Translations under genes and position numbers: made by a program
Assembly (NCBI RefSeq): GCF_036014195.1
Contig: NZ_CP107918.1
Coordinates: 6,944,001-7,008,000, forward strand
Length of the DNA stretch: 64,000 bases
Direction: 5' to 3'
From: Streptomyces sp. NBC_00442
Lineage (GTDB): Bacteria > Actinomycetota > Actinomycetes > Streptomycetales > Streptomycetaceae
Shown: positions 49,905 to 58,982 of the stretch, piece by piece
Layout of the letters: every line of letters starts with the position of its first letter
How positions within the stretch are numbered: the stretch's first letter is position 1
The notes under the pieces: generated by a model
Database searches by the model: none
Told to the model about the DNA's origin: nothing
Seen by the model: the letters and a program-made list of their open reading frames with translations, nothing else

Positions 49905-49988
49905 CCCGAGAACCTTTGCCCGAGAGCCCTTGCCCGAGAACCTTGGTCGGACAGGAACTACCCGAGAACCTTGGTCGGACAGGAACTA
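49905..49988. repeat. Nested 14-bp and perfect 28-bp tandem repeats
   Basis: CCCGAGAACCTTTG and CCCGAGAGCCCTTG (14 bp each) lead into two identical 28-bp units, 49933-49960 and 49961-49988, each made of CCCGAGAACCTTGG plus TCGGACAGGAACTA. The last CTA supplies the stop codon of the minus-strand transporter gene. The roughly 350-bp gap 49632-49985 holds this array and no supported gene. Confidence 0.9.
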
Positions 49989-50951
49989 GGGGCCGCCCGG
50001 CCCGGGGTGCGGCTCTGCCCGCGAGCGGCTCCTTCGGCGCGCGAACCCGGCGAGCGTGAGCAGCCAGGCCGCGACGGCGGCCCACAGGATGATCTCGCCG
50101 AGCGTGCGCAGCCAGTGGACCCCGGCGGCCGTCGAGGCGGTCAGCGCGGCCACCGCGGTCATGCCGAGCGGGAAGACGGTGGACCAGCGCCGGATGTCGT
50201 AGCGCGGCCGGGGCCGGCACACCTCGGCGACGAGCAGCGCCGCGCACGCGGTGAGGTTGGCGGCGAGCAGGACCAGGGTGGTGGTGCGCAGGGCGGTGTG
50301 CGCGGCTCCGGTCCACAGCGGGGACGCGGTCAGTTTCGCCGAGGCGAGCGCCGAGATCGCCAACGCGCCACCGCCGATCCACTGGTCGCCCGCGCCGGCG
50401 TACACCTCGCGGACATCGAACCGGACCAGCGCCTCCCCGTAGAGGAAGAGCCCGAGGACGAGTGCGGCCAGGGCGGCCCGCGCGAGCCAGGCGCCCGTGG
50501 CGGTCAGGGAGAGCGTCGCGGCCAGGACCGCGAGCCCCTGCGTGGCGACGCACACCAGGAAGGCGGCCCCGGGCATCCGCCGGTGCCAGTGGCGTACGAC
50601 CGCGAACAGGAGCCCCGGCCAGATCGCGGCGGCGAGGGCGAGCAGTGCCAGGGCCGTTTCCGTCAGGCCGAGCGCGCTCAGGCGGGTGCCGAGCACCGTG
50701 GTCGCGGCGACGGCGGTCAGGGCGGGCGGTGTGTCCGCCTCGCCGGACCAGCGGGCCCGGTTTCCCAGGAGCCGCCGCGCGAAGTCCCAGGCGAGCAGCA
50801 CCCACAGCAGCGCGGCGATGACGAGCCACGCCCGCGAAAGGATTTCGTGGCCCGTCAGGTGCAGCCCGATGGAGATGATCGCGGTGGCCATGACGGCGCC
50901 ACCGGCGGCCGGGGGCAGTTCGGCCCACCACGGGGCGCCCTGGCGGTTCAT
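49986..50951 (-). CDS. TDT/SLAC1-like family transporter
   Basis: A 321-residue integral membrane protein with about ten hydrophobic segments, beginning WAELPPAAGGAVMATAIISIGLHLTGHEIL and containing FPLGMTAVAALTASTA, as in tellurite-resistance/dicarboxylate transporters and SLAC1-like anion channels. Substrate unknown. ATG at 50951 lies in a duplicated segment; upstream of it a second copy carries an 8-codon mini-ORF that ends in ATGA over this start. The stop codon falls in the 28-bp repeat. Confidence 0.8.
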   Translation of the reverse strand: MNRQGAPWWAELPPAAGGAVMATAIISIGLHLTGHEILSRAWLVIAALLWVLLAWDFARRLLGNRARWSGEADTPPALTAVAATTVLGTRLSALGLTETALALLALAAAIWPGLLFAVVRHWHRRMPGAAFLVCVATQGLAVLAATLSLTATGAWLARAALAALVLGLFLYGEALVRFDVREVYAGAGDQWIGGGALAISALASAKLTASPLWTGAAHTALRTTTLVLLAANLTACAALLVAEVCRPRPRYDIRRWSTVFPLGMTAVAALTASTAAGVHWLRTLGEIILWAAVAAWLLTLAGFARRRSRSRAEPHPGPGGP

Positions 50952-50974
50952 CGCGGGGCGCCCTGGCGGTTCAT
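50931..50974 (-). repeat. Tandem duplication of a start region with an 8-codon leader ORF
   Basis: Identical 21-bp copies at 50931-50951 and 50954-50974 (period 23) each encode ATG AAC CGC CAG GGC GCC CCG on the minus strand. The upstream copy reads MNRQGAPR and stops at TGA 50948-50950, overlapping the gene's ATG (ATGA). The upstream copy has SD-like GAGATGG before it; the downstream copy does not. Confidence 0.88.
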
Positions 50975-51035
50975 GGAGCCATCTCAACGCGGCCGGGGCC
51001 GCGTCGCCACCGAGGTGGCGTTCCGGTGGAAATGC

Positions 51036-51049
51036 TTGTACAGTACAAC
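51036..51049. promoter_or_regulatory. MarR operator candidate upstream of the membrane-protein gene
   Basis: TTGTA-CAG-TACAA(C) matches the palindrome in front of the MarR gene at 38395, and a further half site GTTGTA lies at 51058-51063. It sits 76 bases before the start at 51125, in the divergent promoter region shared with the TDT transporter. Confidence 0.65.
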
Positions 51050-51124
51050 TGATAGAAGTTGTAAAAGCCAACCATCGGGTGGTGGCCGGGTCCCGGTCCC
51101 GCACCCGGTCAGAAGGGTCCGCTG

Positions 51125-52270
51125 ATGTCCGGAGGTCACAAGGCCGGCCGCCCCGGCGCGTCGGGCGACGTGCGTACGGCACCGTCGCAGCCCGCGCTGC
51201 GACACGTCCTCACACATCTGATCACCCCCCTGCTGATGTGCCTCGGCATGGGGCTCGCCTATCTCGGCGCGTTCGCCACCCCCGAGCCGCACCACCTGCC
51301 GGTCGCGGTCGTCGGCGCGGGCCCCGAGGCGAAGGTGTTCGCGCAGACGGTGAAGGACAAGGCGGGCGACGCGCTCGACGTCCGTACGCTGCCCGACCGC
51401 GCCGCCGCCGTGGACGAGCTGACGTCCCGGAACATCTCCGGCGCCTACGTCCCGGACGCCAGGGCGCCCGAACTGATCGTCGCCTCGGCGGGTTCCGACA
51501 TGAGCGCCACCGCCGTCGAGAAGGTCTTCACCCCGGTGGCCGCCGCACAGGGCGCACCCCTGAAGATCACCGACGTCGTGCCGCCGGTCTCCGGCGACCC
51601 CACGGGCTCGGGCATCTTCTTCCTGCTCATCGCGGTGAGCATCGGCTCCTACGCCTCCGTGGCCGTGCTCGGCGCGGCCGGTGCGGGACTGCCGTCGCGC
51701 ACGCGGGCCTGCCTGGTGGCCGGGGTCTCGTTCGTGGTCTCCCTGATCGGCGCCGCCTTCGCCGGACCGCTGTTCCACCTGGTCGACCACGGCCTGTGGG
51801 GCGTATGGGCGATGTCCTGGCTGTACTCGGCGGGCATCCTCTTCCTCGGCGCCGGACTCCACACCTTCCTCAAGCGCTGGACCACACTCGCCGTGATGGT
51901 GCTCTTCGTGATGCTCAACTTCACCAGCTCGGGCGGTCTGTTCCGGCCCGAACTCCAGGACGGCTTCTTCGGCGGACTGCACGCCTTCTGGAACGGCGCG
52001 GGCCTCGTCGAGGGCATCCGCGACCTGGTCTACTTCGGCGGGCACGGCCTCGCCCGCAACGTGTGGGTGCTCGCCGCCTGGCTGGTTCTCGGCCTCGCCG
52101 TGATGATGGTCGCGGGAGCGGTCGAACGCCGCCGCGCCCCGGCCGCCACCCCCGCGGCACCCGCGCCCGCCACGGCGCCCGCCCCGGCCGGCGAAACCGG
52201 GCAGGCGGCCGGGCGGGCCACGCGGGACGCCGCGGAGGAAGAGGAGATCGAGGAGACCGTCGGCGTCTGA
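51125..52270 (+). CDS. ABC-2/DUF3533-like membrane protein
   Basis: A 381-residue membrane protein: one N-terminal TM helix, an external domain of about 130 residues (VAVVGAGPEAKVFAQTVKDKAGDALDV...), then five TM helices beginning FFLLIAVSIGSYASVAVLG, the layout of YhgE/Pip and DUF3533 proteins. It may be a drug-export component, since such genes are often under MarR control, and its promoter holds the MarR palindrome. The C-terminal 50 residues are Ala/Pro and then Glu-rich. Confidence 0.75.
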   Translation: MSGGHKAGRPGASGDVRTAPSQPALRHVLTHLITPLLMCLGMGLAYLGAFATPEPHHLPVAVVGAGPEAKVFAQTVKDKAGDALDVRTLPDRAAAVDELTSRNISGAYVPDARAPELIVASAGSDMSATAVEKVFTPVAAAQGAPLKITDVVPPVSGDPTGSGIFFLLIAVSIGSYASVAVLGAAGAGLPSRTRACLVAGVSFVVSLIGAAFAGPLFHLVDHGLWGVWAMSWLYSAGILFLGAGLHTFLKRWTTLAVMVLFVMLNFTSSGGLFRPELQDGFFGGLHAFWNGAGLVEGIRDLVYFGGHGLARNVWVLAAWLVLGLAVMMVAGAVERRRAPAATPAAPAPATAPAPAGETGQAAGRATRDAAEEEEIEETVGV

Positions 52271-52298
52271 GACGGCGGCGACACCCGGGAGGCACCCC

Positions 52299-52673
52299 AT
52301 GCCGGCACAGCACACACCGCGGGTCCGCCGCGTCTACGACCCGCCCGAGGACGCCGACGGCGTACGCGTCCTCGTCGACCGCCTCTGGCCCAGGGGGCTG
52401 TCCAAGGAACGCGCCGCCGTCGACGAGTGGCCCAAGGACGTCACCCCCTCGACGGAACTGCGCCGCTGGTACCACGAGGACCGCGCCCGCTTCGCCGAGT
52501 TCCAGGAGCGGTACGAGGCCGAACTGGCCGAGCCCGGTCCGAGCGGCGCCGTCGAGCGGCTGCGAGGCCTCGCCGAGGACGGCACCCTCACCTTGGTCAC
52601 CGCCGTCAAGGACATCGACCACAGCCATCTGCCGACGCTCCTCGCCGCCCTCGGGCCCGGCCGGTCCCGCTGA
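52299..52673 (+). CDS. DUF488 family protein
   Basis: A 124-residue protein: RRVYDPPEDADGVRVLVDRLWPRGLSKERAAVDEWPKDVTPSTELRRWYHED is diagnostic of DUF488. Function unknown; the family contains no established enzyme here. It starts 28 bases after the membrane-protein gene and may be co-transcribed with it. Confidence 0.92.
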   Translation: MPAQHTPRVRRVYDPPEDADGVRVLVDRLWPRGLSKERAAVDEWPKDVTPSTELRRWYHEDRARFAEFQERYEAELAEPGPSGAVERLRGLAEDGTLTLVTAVKDIDHSHLPTLLAALGPGRSR

Positions 52674-52735
52674 GCCGGCGCCCGTCCGGCCGAACCCGGC
52701 AGGCGCACCGCCGCCGTCCCGGCTAGGCAGGGCAC

Positions 52736-54304
52736 ATGGCACCGATGTCACGGATGGGCACGATCGACCGTCGCTGGTTCGAGCGGGTGGCCGGCGCACG
52801 GCTGCCCGGCGCGGACCAGGTGCTGCCCCGCCTGAGCCGCGCCGCCAACCACGGGCGGCTGTGGTTCGCGACCGCCGCGGTGCTCGCCGCGGCCGGGGGG
52901 CCCACCGCCCGACGGGCCGCGCGGCGCGGGGTGGGCGCCCTCGCGCTGGCCTCGCTCACCACCAACACCGTCGCCAAGTACGCCACCCGGCGCGGGCGTC
53001 CGGTCGTGGACACCGTCCCGCTGGTGCGCCGCCTGGCCAAGGCGCCGCGCACCTCCTCCTTCCCCTCCGGGCACTCCGCGTCGGCCGCCGCCTTCGCGGC
53101 CGGGGTGGCCCTGGAATCCACCCGGTACGGGGCCCTGGTCGCGCCGGCCGCCGCGGCCGTGGCGTTCTCCCGCGTCTACGTCGGCGTCCACTACCCGGGC
53201 GATGTGCTCGCCGGCTGCGTGCTCGGCGTGGCCGCCGCGGCCGCCACCTGCTACTGGTGGCCGCCCCGGCCGCAGCCAGTCCATCCGCTGCACACCCGTG
53301 CCGCGGCGCCCACGGTGCGGCGCGGGCAGGGCCTCGTGGTGGTCGTCAACGGCGGCTCCGGCAAGGGAGTTCCGGGCCGGCTGCCCGCGCAGGACCATCT
53401 GCGGCTGCTGCTGCCCGAGGCCGAGATCGTCGAACTCGGCCCCGGCGAGGACCTGGGCGAACTCCTCGACGAGGCCGTCGCCCGAGCGGGCCGGCTCGCC
53501 GGAGTGCTCGGGGTGTGCGGCGGCGACGGCACCGTGAACGCAGCCTGCGAACGGGCCGCACGCGCCGGGCTCCCCGTGGCGGTGTTCCCCGGCGGCACCC
53601 TCAACCACTTCGCGCTCGACGCCGGCGTCGCCGCCTTCGAGGACACCGTCCACGCCCTCGAACACGGAGAGGCGATCCGCGTCGACCTGGCCCGGGTGCA
53701 CGACGGCGGCGGCCAGAACGTCGCGGCCTTTCTCAACACCTTCAGCGTCGGCTTCTACCCGGACCTGGTACGGGTGCGCGAGGGCCTGGAAGACCGCATC
53801 GGCAAGTGGCCGGCGGGCGCCATCGCGCTCCTCCGCGTGCTGCGCACCGCAACCCCCCTGCACCTGCGCGTCGACGGCCGCCCGCGGGTGCTGTGGCTCC
53901 TGTTCGCGGGCAACGGCCACTACCGGCCCGACGGACTCGCCCCCTCCTACCGGCCCCGCCTGGACGAGGGCCTGCTCGACCTGCGCACCGTCGACGCCGA
54001 GGTGCCGCTGGCCCGGGTCCGTCTCGTCGTCTCCGCCCTGGCCGGCGCGCTGCGGCGCTCGCACGTCTACCGCGCGGAACGCGTCCGCTCGGTCCGCCTG
54101 ACCGGCCTCGAAAGCGTCAACTCCCTTGCGTACGACGGCGAGACGGCGCCCGCACCCGACGCTCTCGTCCTCGACAAGGAGGACCGGGCGCTCACCGTCT
54201 ACAGCCCGGCCGAAGCGCAGGACGAGCTCGCCCAGCGAGCCCGCACCGCGACGGCCGCCCTCGCCGCGGGAGCCACGGCGACCCGGGCGCGGCGGACCCC
54301 CTAG
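52736..54304 (+). CDS. PAP2 phosphatase-diacylglycerol kinase fusion protein
   Basis: A 522-residue fusion. The N-terminal PAP2 domain has the three phosphatase motifs (KYATRRGRP, SFPSGHSAS, SRVYVGVHYPGD). The C-terminal half is a DgkB/sphingosine-kinase-like lipid kinase (VVVVNGGSGKG, GVCGGDGTVNAACE, FPGGTLNHFALD, NTFSVGFYPDL). It probably dephosphorylates phosphatidic acid-type lipid and phosphorylates diacylglycerol-type lipid at the membrane. Such bifunctional proteins occur in actinomycetes; substrate is not known here. Confidence 0.92.
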   Translation: MAPMSRMGTIDRRWFERVAGARLPGADQVLPRLSRAANHGRLWFATAAVLAAAGGPTARRAARRGVGALALASLTTNTVAKYATRRGRPVVDTVPLVRRLAKAPRTSSFPSGHSASAAAFAAGVALESTRYGALVAPAAAAVAFSRVYVGVHYPGDVLAGCVLGVAAAAATCYWWPPRPQPVHPLHTRAAAPTVRRGQGLVVVVNGGSGKGVPGRLPAQDHLRLLLPEAEIVELGPGEDLGELLDEAVARAGRLAGVLGVCGGDGTVNAACERAARAGLPVAVFPGGTLNHFALDAGVAAFEDTVHALEHGEAIRVDLARVHDGGGQNVAAFLNTFSVGFYPDLVRVREGLEDRIGKWPAGAIALLRVLRTATPLHLRVDGRPRVLWLLFAGNGHYRPDGLAPSYRPRLDEGLLDLRTVDAEVPLARVRLVVSALAGALRRSHVYRAERVRSVRLTGLESVNSLAYDGETAPAPDALVLDKEDRALTVYSPAEAQDELAQRARTATAALAAGATATRARRTP

Positions 54305-54354
54305 GGGCAGGTGTGTCTCGCCCAGCCCTGTGGGTCGGGTTTGCCCGAGGGGCC

Positions 54355-55920
54355 TCACCCGCCTCGTGCCTCCAACGGCGCCGCGTCGGGCCCGACCCCT
54401 TCGGCCCCTTCGGGCGAGGCCTCTGTCGCATCCGGCCCTGGGGGAGCGGCCTCCGCTGCCGCGGGCTCCGGCCCCGCCACCTCCGGCCCTGTTGGCTCCG
54501 GCAGGGCTCGGGCGAGGAGCCACGCCAGGGCGGGGAGGGAGATCAGCGGGGCGAGGGCGGCCTGCAGCGACGTTGCGTCGGCCGCGGCCCCGATCAGCGG
54601 ACCGGCAAGCCCGCCCACGCTCACCGTCAGGCCCAGGGTCACGCCGCTCGCGGTGCCGATCCGGGTGGGCAGATAGTCCTGCCCCAGCGTCACCTGGAGT
54701 GAGAACGGCACGTAGAGCGCGGCCGACGTCAGCGCGACGAAGAGGTAGAAGGCGGGGCCGGGCACGAACACCACCCCGGCGACGGCGGGCACCGCGGCCG
54801 CGTACGACCACCCCACCACCCGCACCCGGCCCCAGCGCGCGGCGAGCCCGCCGCCCACGACCGTGCCCGCCGCGCCGCCCGCGTACAGCACGAACAGGGC
54901 CGCCGAGCCCGCCACTTCACCGCCGCCGACCCGCTCGCGGGCGTACAGCGCGATGAACGCGCTCAACCCCACGAAGACCAGGGAGCGGCAGACGACGACC
55001 AGGGACAGTTTGAGGAACGAGGCGCCGTCGTCCCGCACGGCCCCGCTCACCACCCGCGCCCCGGCCCGTCCGGGCATCCGGGTCGCGCGCAGCGCGAGCA
55101 CACACAGCACGCTGCCGAGCGCGGCCGGCACCACGAGCAGCGGCGCGGCACGCAGGCCGCCGGCCCCCACCACCGCGGCGACCAGCAGCGGGGCGGCCGC
55201 GAAGCCGAGATTGCCCCCGAGCGAGAACCAGCCCATCGCGGTGTGGCTCCCGGCGCTCGCCACGCGGGCCACCCGGGCGGACTCGGGATGGTAGGCGGCC
55301 ACACCCGCCCCGGAGACGGCGACCATTGCCAGCGTCATGGCATACGTGCCACCGCTTGCGCTCAGCGCGACGCCGATGCCGGCCACCGCCGTGCTCACCG
55401 GCAGCAGCCATGGCATCGCCCACCGGTCGGCGAGCGCCCCGAACAGTGGCTGGACGACGGAGGAGAGCAGGGAAGCGGCGAGTACGATGCCGGAGGCCGC
55501 CGCGTAGGAATACCCGCGCTCGGCGACGAAGAACGGCACGAGGGCCGCCACGGCCCCCTGGTACACATCGACGCAGGCGTGCCCCACGGCCAGCAGGAAC
55601 ACCGGCCGCGTCAGCGGCCCGCCGCCCCGGCCCCGCGCCCGCCACCGCCCGCCCTCACGGCCCTGTCCCCGCGGCGCACCCCGCGTGGGCACTCCCTGCC
55701 GTGCCGGCTCGTCCCGCACGGTCGGCTCGTCCCGCACGGTCGGACCGTTGTGCCCAGTCGGATCGCTCCGCCCTGTCGGCTCGTCCCGCGTGGTCGGCTC
55801 GGCCCGTTCGGACGCATCACCCCGCCCAGCAGGATCCCCCTGGCCCATCGGATCCCCCCGGCCCGTGGGGCGGCACCGGCCCGTCGGTCGAACTCGGCCC
55901 GCCGGGCGGCCCCGGCCCAT
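54355..55920 (-). CDS. MFS transporter with repetitive N-terminal extension
   Basis: About 12 TM helices begin LTRPVFLLAVGHACVDVYQGAVAALVPFF and continue through FGALADRW, the MFS motif between helices 2 and 3, like the fosmidomycin-resistance group. Ahead of them the frame from ATG 55920 encodes about 76 residues of hexapeptide repeats (EPTVRD, EPTGRS, DPTGHN, RPTGRC types) that look disordered. The true start could be GTG 55692, giving 446 residues, if the repeats are only intergenic DNA. Divergent from the AraC gene, which probably regulates it. Confidence 0.85.
   Translation of the reverse strand: MGRGRPAGRVRPTGRCRPTGRGDPMGQGDPAGRGDASERAEPTTRDEPTGRSDPTGHNGPTVRDEPTVRDEPARQGVPTRGAPRGQGREGGRWRARGRGGGPLTRPVFLLAVGHACVDVYQGAVAALVPFFVAERGYSYAAASGIVLAASLLSSVVQPLFGALADRWAMPWLLPVSTAVAGIGVALSASGGTYAMTLAMVAVSGAGVAAYHPESARVARVASAGSHTAMGWFSLGGNLGFAAAPLLVAAVVGAGGLRAAPLLVVPAALGSVLCVLALRATRMPGRAGARVVSGAVRDDGASFLKLSLVVVCRSLVFVGLSAFIALYARERVGGGEVAGSAALFVLYAGGAAGTVVGGGLAARWGRVRVVGWSYAAAVPAVAGVVFVPGPAFYLFVALTSAALYVPFSLQVTLGQDYLPTRIGTASGVTLGLTVSVGGLAGPLIGAAADATSLQAALAPLISLPALAWLLARALPEPTGPEVAGPEPAAAEAAPPGPDATEASPEGAEGVGPDAAPLEARGG
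55690..55920. repeat. 18-bp degenerate minisatellite (hexapeptide-coding)
   Basis: About 13 units of 18 bp in the MFS reading frame, consensus [EDR]P[TA][GV]R[DG]; two nearly identical neighbouring units contain CGTCCCGCACGGTCGG. Lies next to the divergent promoter region. Confidence 0.75.
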
Positions 55921-55995
55921 CCGTTCGTCTCGTCTGTTCGGCACCGTTCGATCATGGCCGGGGCCGCTCCTGTCGCGCTTCCGATAAATTGCCAC

Positions 55996-56745
55996 ATGAT
56001 GCCGAACATCCGCCACACGCCCGCCGCTCCCACCCGCGCCCAACAGATGGCCCCCGGGGACAGCATCGACGCGCACCGGCACGACGATCACCAGCTGATC
56101 CACGCGAGCCGCGGCGTCCTGGCCGTCACGACCGGATCCGGGACCTGGGTGGCCCCCGCCACGCGCGCGATCTGGGTGCCCGCCGGCACCGTGCACTCCC
56201 ACCGGGCGCACGGCGGGGTCGAGCTGCACCTGGTGGGGATCGCGGCCCACGAGGACCCGCTGGGCCGCGACGCGCCCACCGTCCTGACGGTCGGTCCGCT
56301 CTTGCGCGAGCTCCTCCTCGCCCACACGCGCGCGCCCGACGAGCGCAGCCCCGAGGGGGAGCGGCTGCGCGCCGTCCTGCTCGACCAGGTCCGAGCCGCG
56401 CCCCAGTGGCCCGTCCACCTGCCCGCGCCGAGCGATCCCCGGCTCGTCGCGGTCTGCGCGATGCTGTGGGCCGACCCCGCCGACCGGCGCGGGCTCGCGG
56501 AACTGGGCGCGCGGGCCGGCGCGAGCGAACGCACCCTGACCCGGCTGTTCCGCGCGGACCTCGGCATGACGTTCCCGCAGTGGCGCACCCGGCTGCGGCT
56601 CTACCACGCGCTGCACCTGCTCGCCGACGACCTCCCGGTGACCACCGTGGCCCAGCGCTGCGGCTGGTCCTCCACCAGCGCGTTCATCGACGTGTTCCGC
56701 CGGGCCTTCGGCCACACTCCGGGTGCGCACGGCCGCTTGCGTTAG
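55996..56745 (+). CDS. AraC-family transcriptional regulator
   Basis: A 249-residue regulator: an N-terminal cupin-like sensor (MAPGDSIDAHRHDDHQLIHASRGVLAVTTGSGTWVAP) and a C-terminal pair of helix-turn-helix motifs (GLAELGARAGASERTLTRLFR and TTVAQRCGWSSTSAFIDVFRRAFGHTPG). Divergent from the MFS gene, with 75 bases between the two proposed starts, so it most likely controls the exporter. The ribosome binding site is weak. Confidence 0.92.
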   Translation: MMPNIRHTPAAPTRAQQMAPGDSIDAHRHDDHQLIHASRGVLAVTTGSGTWVAPATRAIWVPAGTVHSHRAHGGVELHLVGIAAHEDPLGRDAPTVLTVGPLLRELLLAHTRAPDERSPEGERLRAVLLDQVRAAPQWPVHLPAPSDPRLVAVCAMLWADPADRRGLAELGARAGASERTLTRLFRADLGMTFPQWRTRLRLYHALHLLADDLPVTTVAQRCGWSSTSAFIDVFRRAFGHTPGAHGRLR

Positions 56746-56774
56746 AGCACGCTCCAACTCGTAGCGTCTGAGAC

Positions 56775-57623
56775 ATGAACAGCGCAGACCACATGAAGAA
56801 CGCAACGGGCCACGCCATCGCCGCGGACGGCACCGAGACGACCGACGAGCGGTTCGAGCGCGGGCTCGCACTGCTGCGCACCATCGGCGGACAGGAACAC
56901 CCGGCCGTCCTGGACAGCCTGGCCGACATCGCGCCCGGCCTCGGCCGGATGACCGTCGCCTTCGCATACGGCGACCTCCTCGCGCGCCCCGGACTCACGC
57001 TGCGCCAGCGGCAGATCGCCACGGTCGGCGCGCTCGCCGCGATGGGCAACGCCGCTCCCCAGCTGCGCTTCCACATCGACGGCGCGCTCAACGTCGGGGT
57101 GAGCCCGGCCGAGATCGTGGAGCTCCTCATCCACACGGCCGTGTACGCGGGTTTCCCCGCCGCGCTGAACGCCATCGCCGCCGCCCGCGAGGTGTTCGAG
57201 AGCCGCCCCGGCACCGAGGCGCCGCCGGTGGACACGGCGCCGCCCGAGGGCGACCGGTACCAGCGCGGGCTCGCCAGGCTCGCGGAGGTGGACGGGCACG
57301 CCGGTGAACAGGTCGTCGCCTCGATGCGGGACATCGCGCCCGATCTGACGCGCTACATCGTCGAGTTCGCCTTCGGAGACATCTACTCGCGCTCCGGGCT
57401 CGACCTGAAGTCCCGCGAACTGGCCACCGTCGCCATGTGCACGGCGCTCGGAACCGCCGCCCCGCAGCTGCGCGTCCACATCCACGGCCTGCTCAACGTG
57501 GGCGGCACCCGCGAGGAGGTCGTCGAGGTCATCACGCAGATGGCGAGCTACGCCGGGTTCCCCGCGGCGCTCAATGGCATCACCGCCGCCCGCGAGGTCT
57601 TCGAGGAGCGCGCGGCGAACTGA
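56775..57623 (+). CDS. Tandem carboxymuconolactone decarboxylase family protein
   Basis: A 282-residue protein with two homologous AhpD/CMD-like domains of about 110 residues each ([34 protein letters not shown] and [34 protein letters not shown]). The second half carries no CxxC, so a peroxidase AhpD role is unlikely; a gamma-carboxymuconolactone decarboxylase-like role is possible. Starts 29 bases after the AraC gene, likely in its operon. Confidence 0.9.
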   Translation: MNSADHMKNATGHAIAADGTETTDERFERGLALLRTIGGQEHPAVLDSLADIAPGLGRMTVAFAYGDLLARPGLTLRQRQIATVGALAAMGNAAPQLRFHIDGALNVGVSPAEIVELLIHTAVYAGFPAALNAIAAAREVFESRPGTEAPPVDTAPPEGDRYQRGLARLAEVDGHAGEQVVASMRDIAPDLTRYIVEFAFGDIYSRSGLDLKSRELATVAMCTALGTAAPQLRVHIHGLLNVGGTREEVVEVITQMASYAGFPAALNGITAAREVFEERAAN

Positions 57624-57674
57624 CCGTACCCGCGCGGCGGCGCGTGGCCCAGGGCCGGGCGGCGGGGGAGGGCA

Positions 57675-57708
57675 GCGGCCCCGGGCGATCCTGTCGGCCC
57701 GGGGCCGC
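57675..57708. terminator. Hairpin between CMD and small gene
   Basis: GCGGCCCCGGGC and GCCCGGGGCCGC form a perfect 12-bp stem with a 10-base loop in the convergent gap. Confidence 0.75.
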
Positions 57709-57748
57709 AGCCCCCTGCTTTCCCCCTCCGCCCCCCGGGGTGATCCCT

Positions 57749-57949
57749 TCAGGGAAGCAGCTTGTCCAGGGCGGCGGGGCCCTCGGCGGCCAGCTTGCGC
57801 TCGGCCCAGGCCAGGTTCTGCGGGGTGATGTCACGCCCGGAGGCCAGCACCAGGTCCTCCGCGCTGACCTCGCCCCCGGCTCCGGTGTGCAGCAGCGCGT
57901 CAGGGGTCACGGGGTCGGACTGCGAGCTGGAATCGGACCGGTCGTTCAT
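57749..57949 (-). CDS. Small hypothetical protein
   Basis: A 66-residue soluble protein with a hydrophilic first part (MNDRSDSSSQSDPVTPDALL) and a helical C-terminus (TPQNLAWAERKLAAEGPAALDKLL). Family not recognised. ATG at 57949 has TAGGAGGCGG upstream. The 283 bases before it (57950-58232) are GC-rich, internally repetitive (CCGCCGCGCAC-type units) and show no gene. Confidence 0.65.
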   Translation of the reverse strand: MNDRSDSSSQSDPVTPDALLHTGAGGEVSAEDLVLASGRDITPQNLAWAERKLAAEGPAALDKLLP

Positions 57950-58232
57950 GCCGCCTCCTACGTTCGTCCAGTAATGCACCATTCTGGTCCCCGCCTACCC
58001 GGTCCGCATCCGGCCCACACGCCCCTCCGGCACCGGCGTACGACCCCGGCACGGCCCACCGGCACCAGGGGTCCGGGCGCCGCCCGCGCGCACCACTCCG
58101 GCCGCCGCGGACAGCCGCCCCGGCCGCCCCGCACAGGCGTCTCCGGCCGGCCGCCACAGCCGCCCGCGGCCGCCGCGCACAGTCGCCCCGGCCGCCGCGC
58201 ACGGTCGGTTCGTGGCGGTGCGCCCGCCCGGT

Positions 58233-58652
58233 TCAGGACGCCGCGTACACCCGGCCCGCGTACGTCGCGAACGTCTCCGCGGTGAGCTTGCGGGCCAGGT
58301 CCGCCTCGGTGATCATGCCGACGGGCATACCGTCCTCGACCACCACGATCCGCCGGATCCGCGCGTCGCTCATCGCTCTCACCGCGAGTGCGGCGTCGGC
58401 CCCGGCGTCGACGGTGTGCACGCCGCCCTCGGCGAGATCGCCCGCGGTGACCTTGGCGGCGTCCTTGCCCGCGGCGAGCGCCTTCACGACGATGTCCCGG
58501 TCGGTCACGATGCCGGTCAGGGTGCCGTCGGCGCCCTTCACCGGCAGCGCGCCGATCCCGTGGTCGCGCATCAACTGGGCCGCGCGGTCGAGGGTTTCGG
58601 ACGCGGGAACGCACCGCACGTCGGCGGTCATCAGGTCGCGGGCAGTGGTCAC
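58233..58652 (-). CDS. CBS-domain protein
   Basis: A 139-residue protein of two CBS motifs (TARDLMTADVRCVPASETLDRAAQLMRDHGIGALPV and TAGDLAEGGVHTVDAGADAALAVRAMSDARIRRIVVV). It likely binds adenine nucleotides as a small regulator. GTG at 58652 follows GGAGGCC. The 330 bases to the next gene (58653-58982) hold hairpin-forming GC-rich sequence and a TetR-type site. Confidence 0.93.
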   Translation of the reverse strand: MTTARDLMTADVRCVPASETLDRAAQLMRDHGIGALPVKGADGTLTGIVTDRDIVVKALAAGKDAAKVTAGDLAEGGVHTVDAGADAALAVRAMSDARIRRIVVVEDGMPVGMITEADLARKLTAETFATYAGRVYAAS

Positions 58653-58929
58653 GGGAGGCCTCCGGTTCAGGGGTGCGCGAGGAGCACGGATGCGGAACAC
58701 ACGCCTCGGCCATGCTCGCCGCGCGCGGGGCTCCCGGCGACCGGTCGGCGCCGTTCGAGTGAAGGCTCCCGGCCGGGCACCGGCGAGACGGTCAAGTCCC
58801 GTGTCAGCAGTCGAAGTTGGCTCCCCGGCCGCCGGCTCGCCCGGCGGCCCCCACCCCGGGCGGGCGGCCGCCGGGCGAGCCGGTGAGAAGCCGGTGAGAA
58901 GGACGACGACGGCGCCCCTTCCAGATTCT

Positions 58930-58943
58930 TGTAACACGTTCTA
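58930..58943. promoter_or_regulatory. KstR-like palindrome upstream of acyl-CoA dehydrogenase
   Basis: TGTAACACGTTCTA fits TnnAACnnGTTnnA, the operator pattern reported for the TetR-family steroid regulator KstR in mycobacteria. It lies 40 bases before the start at 58983. Confidence 0.5.
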
Positions 58944-58982
58944 CTGTGTGCGCCGCCGTACCGCGACCGTCCTGGAGGGGCC

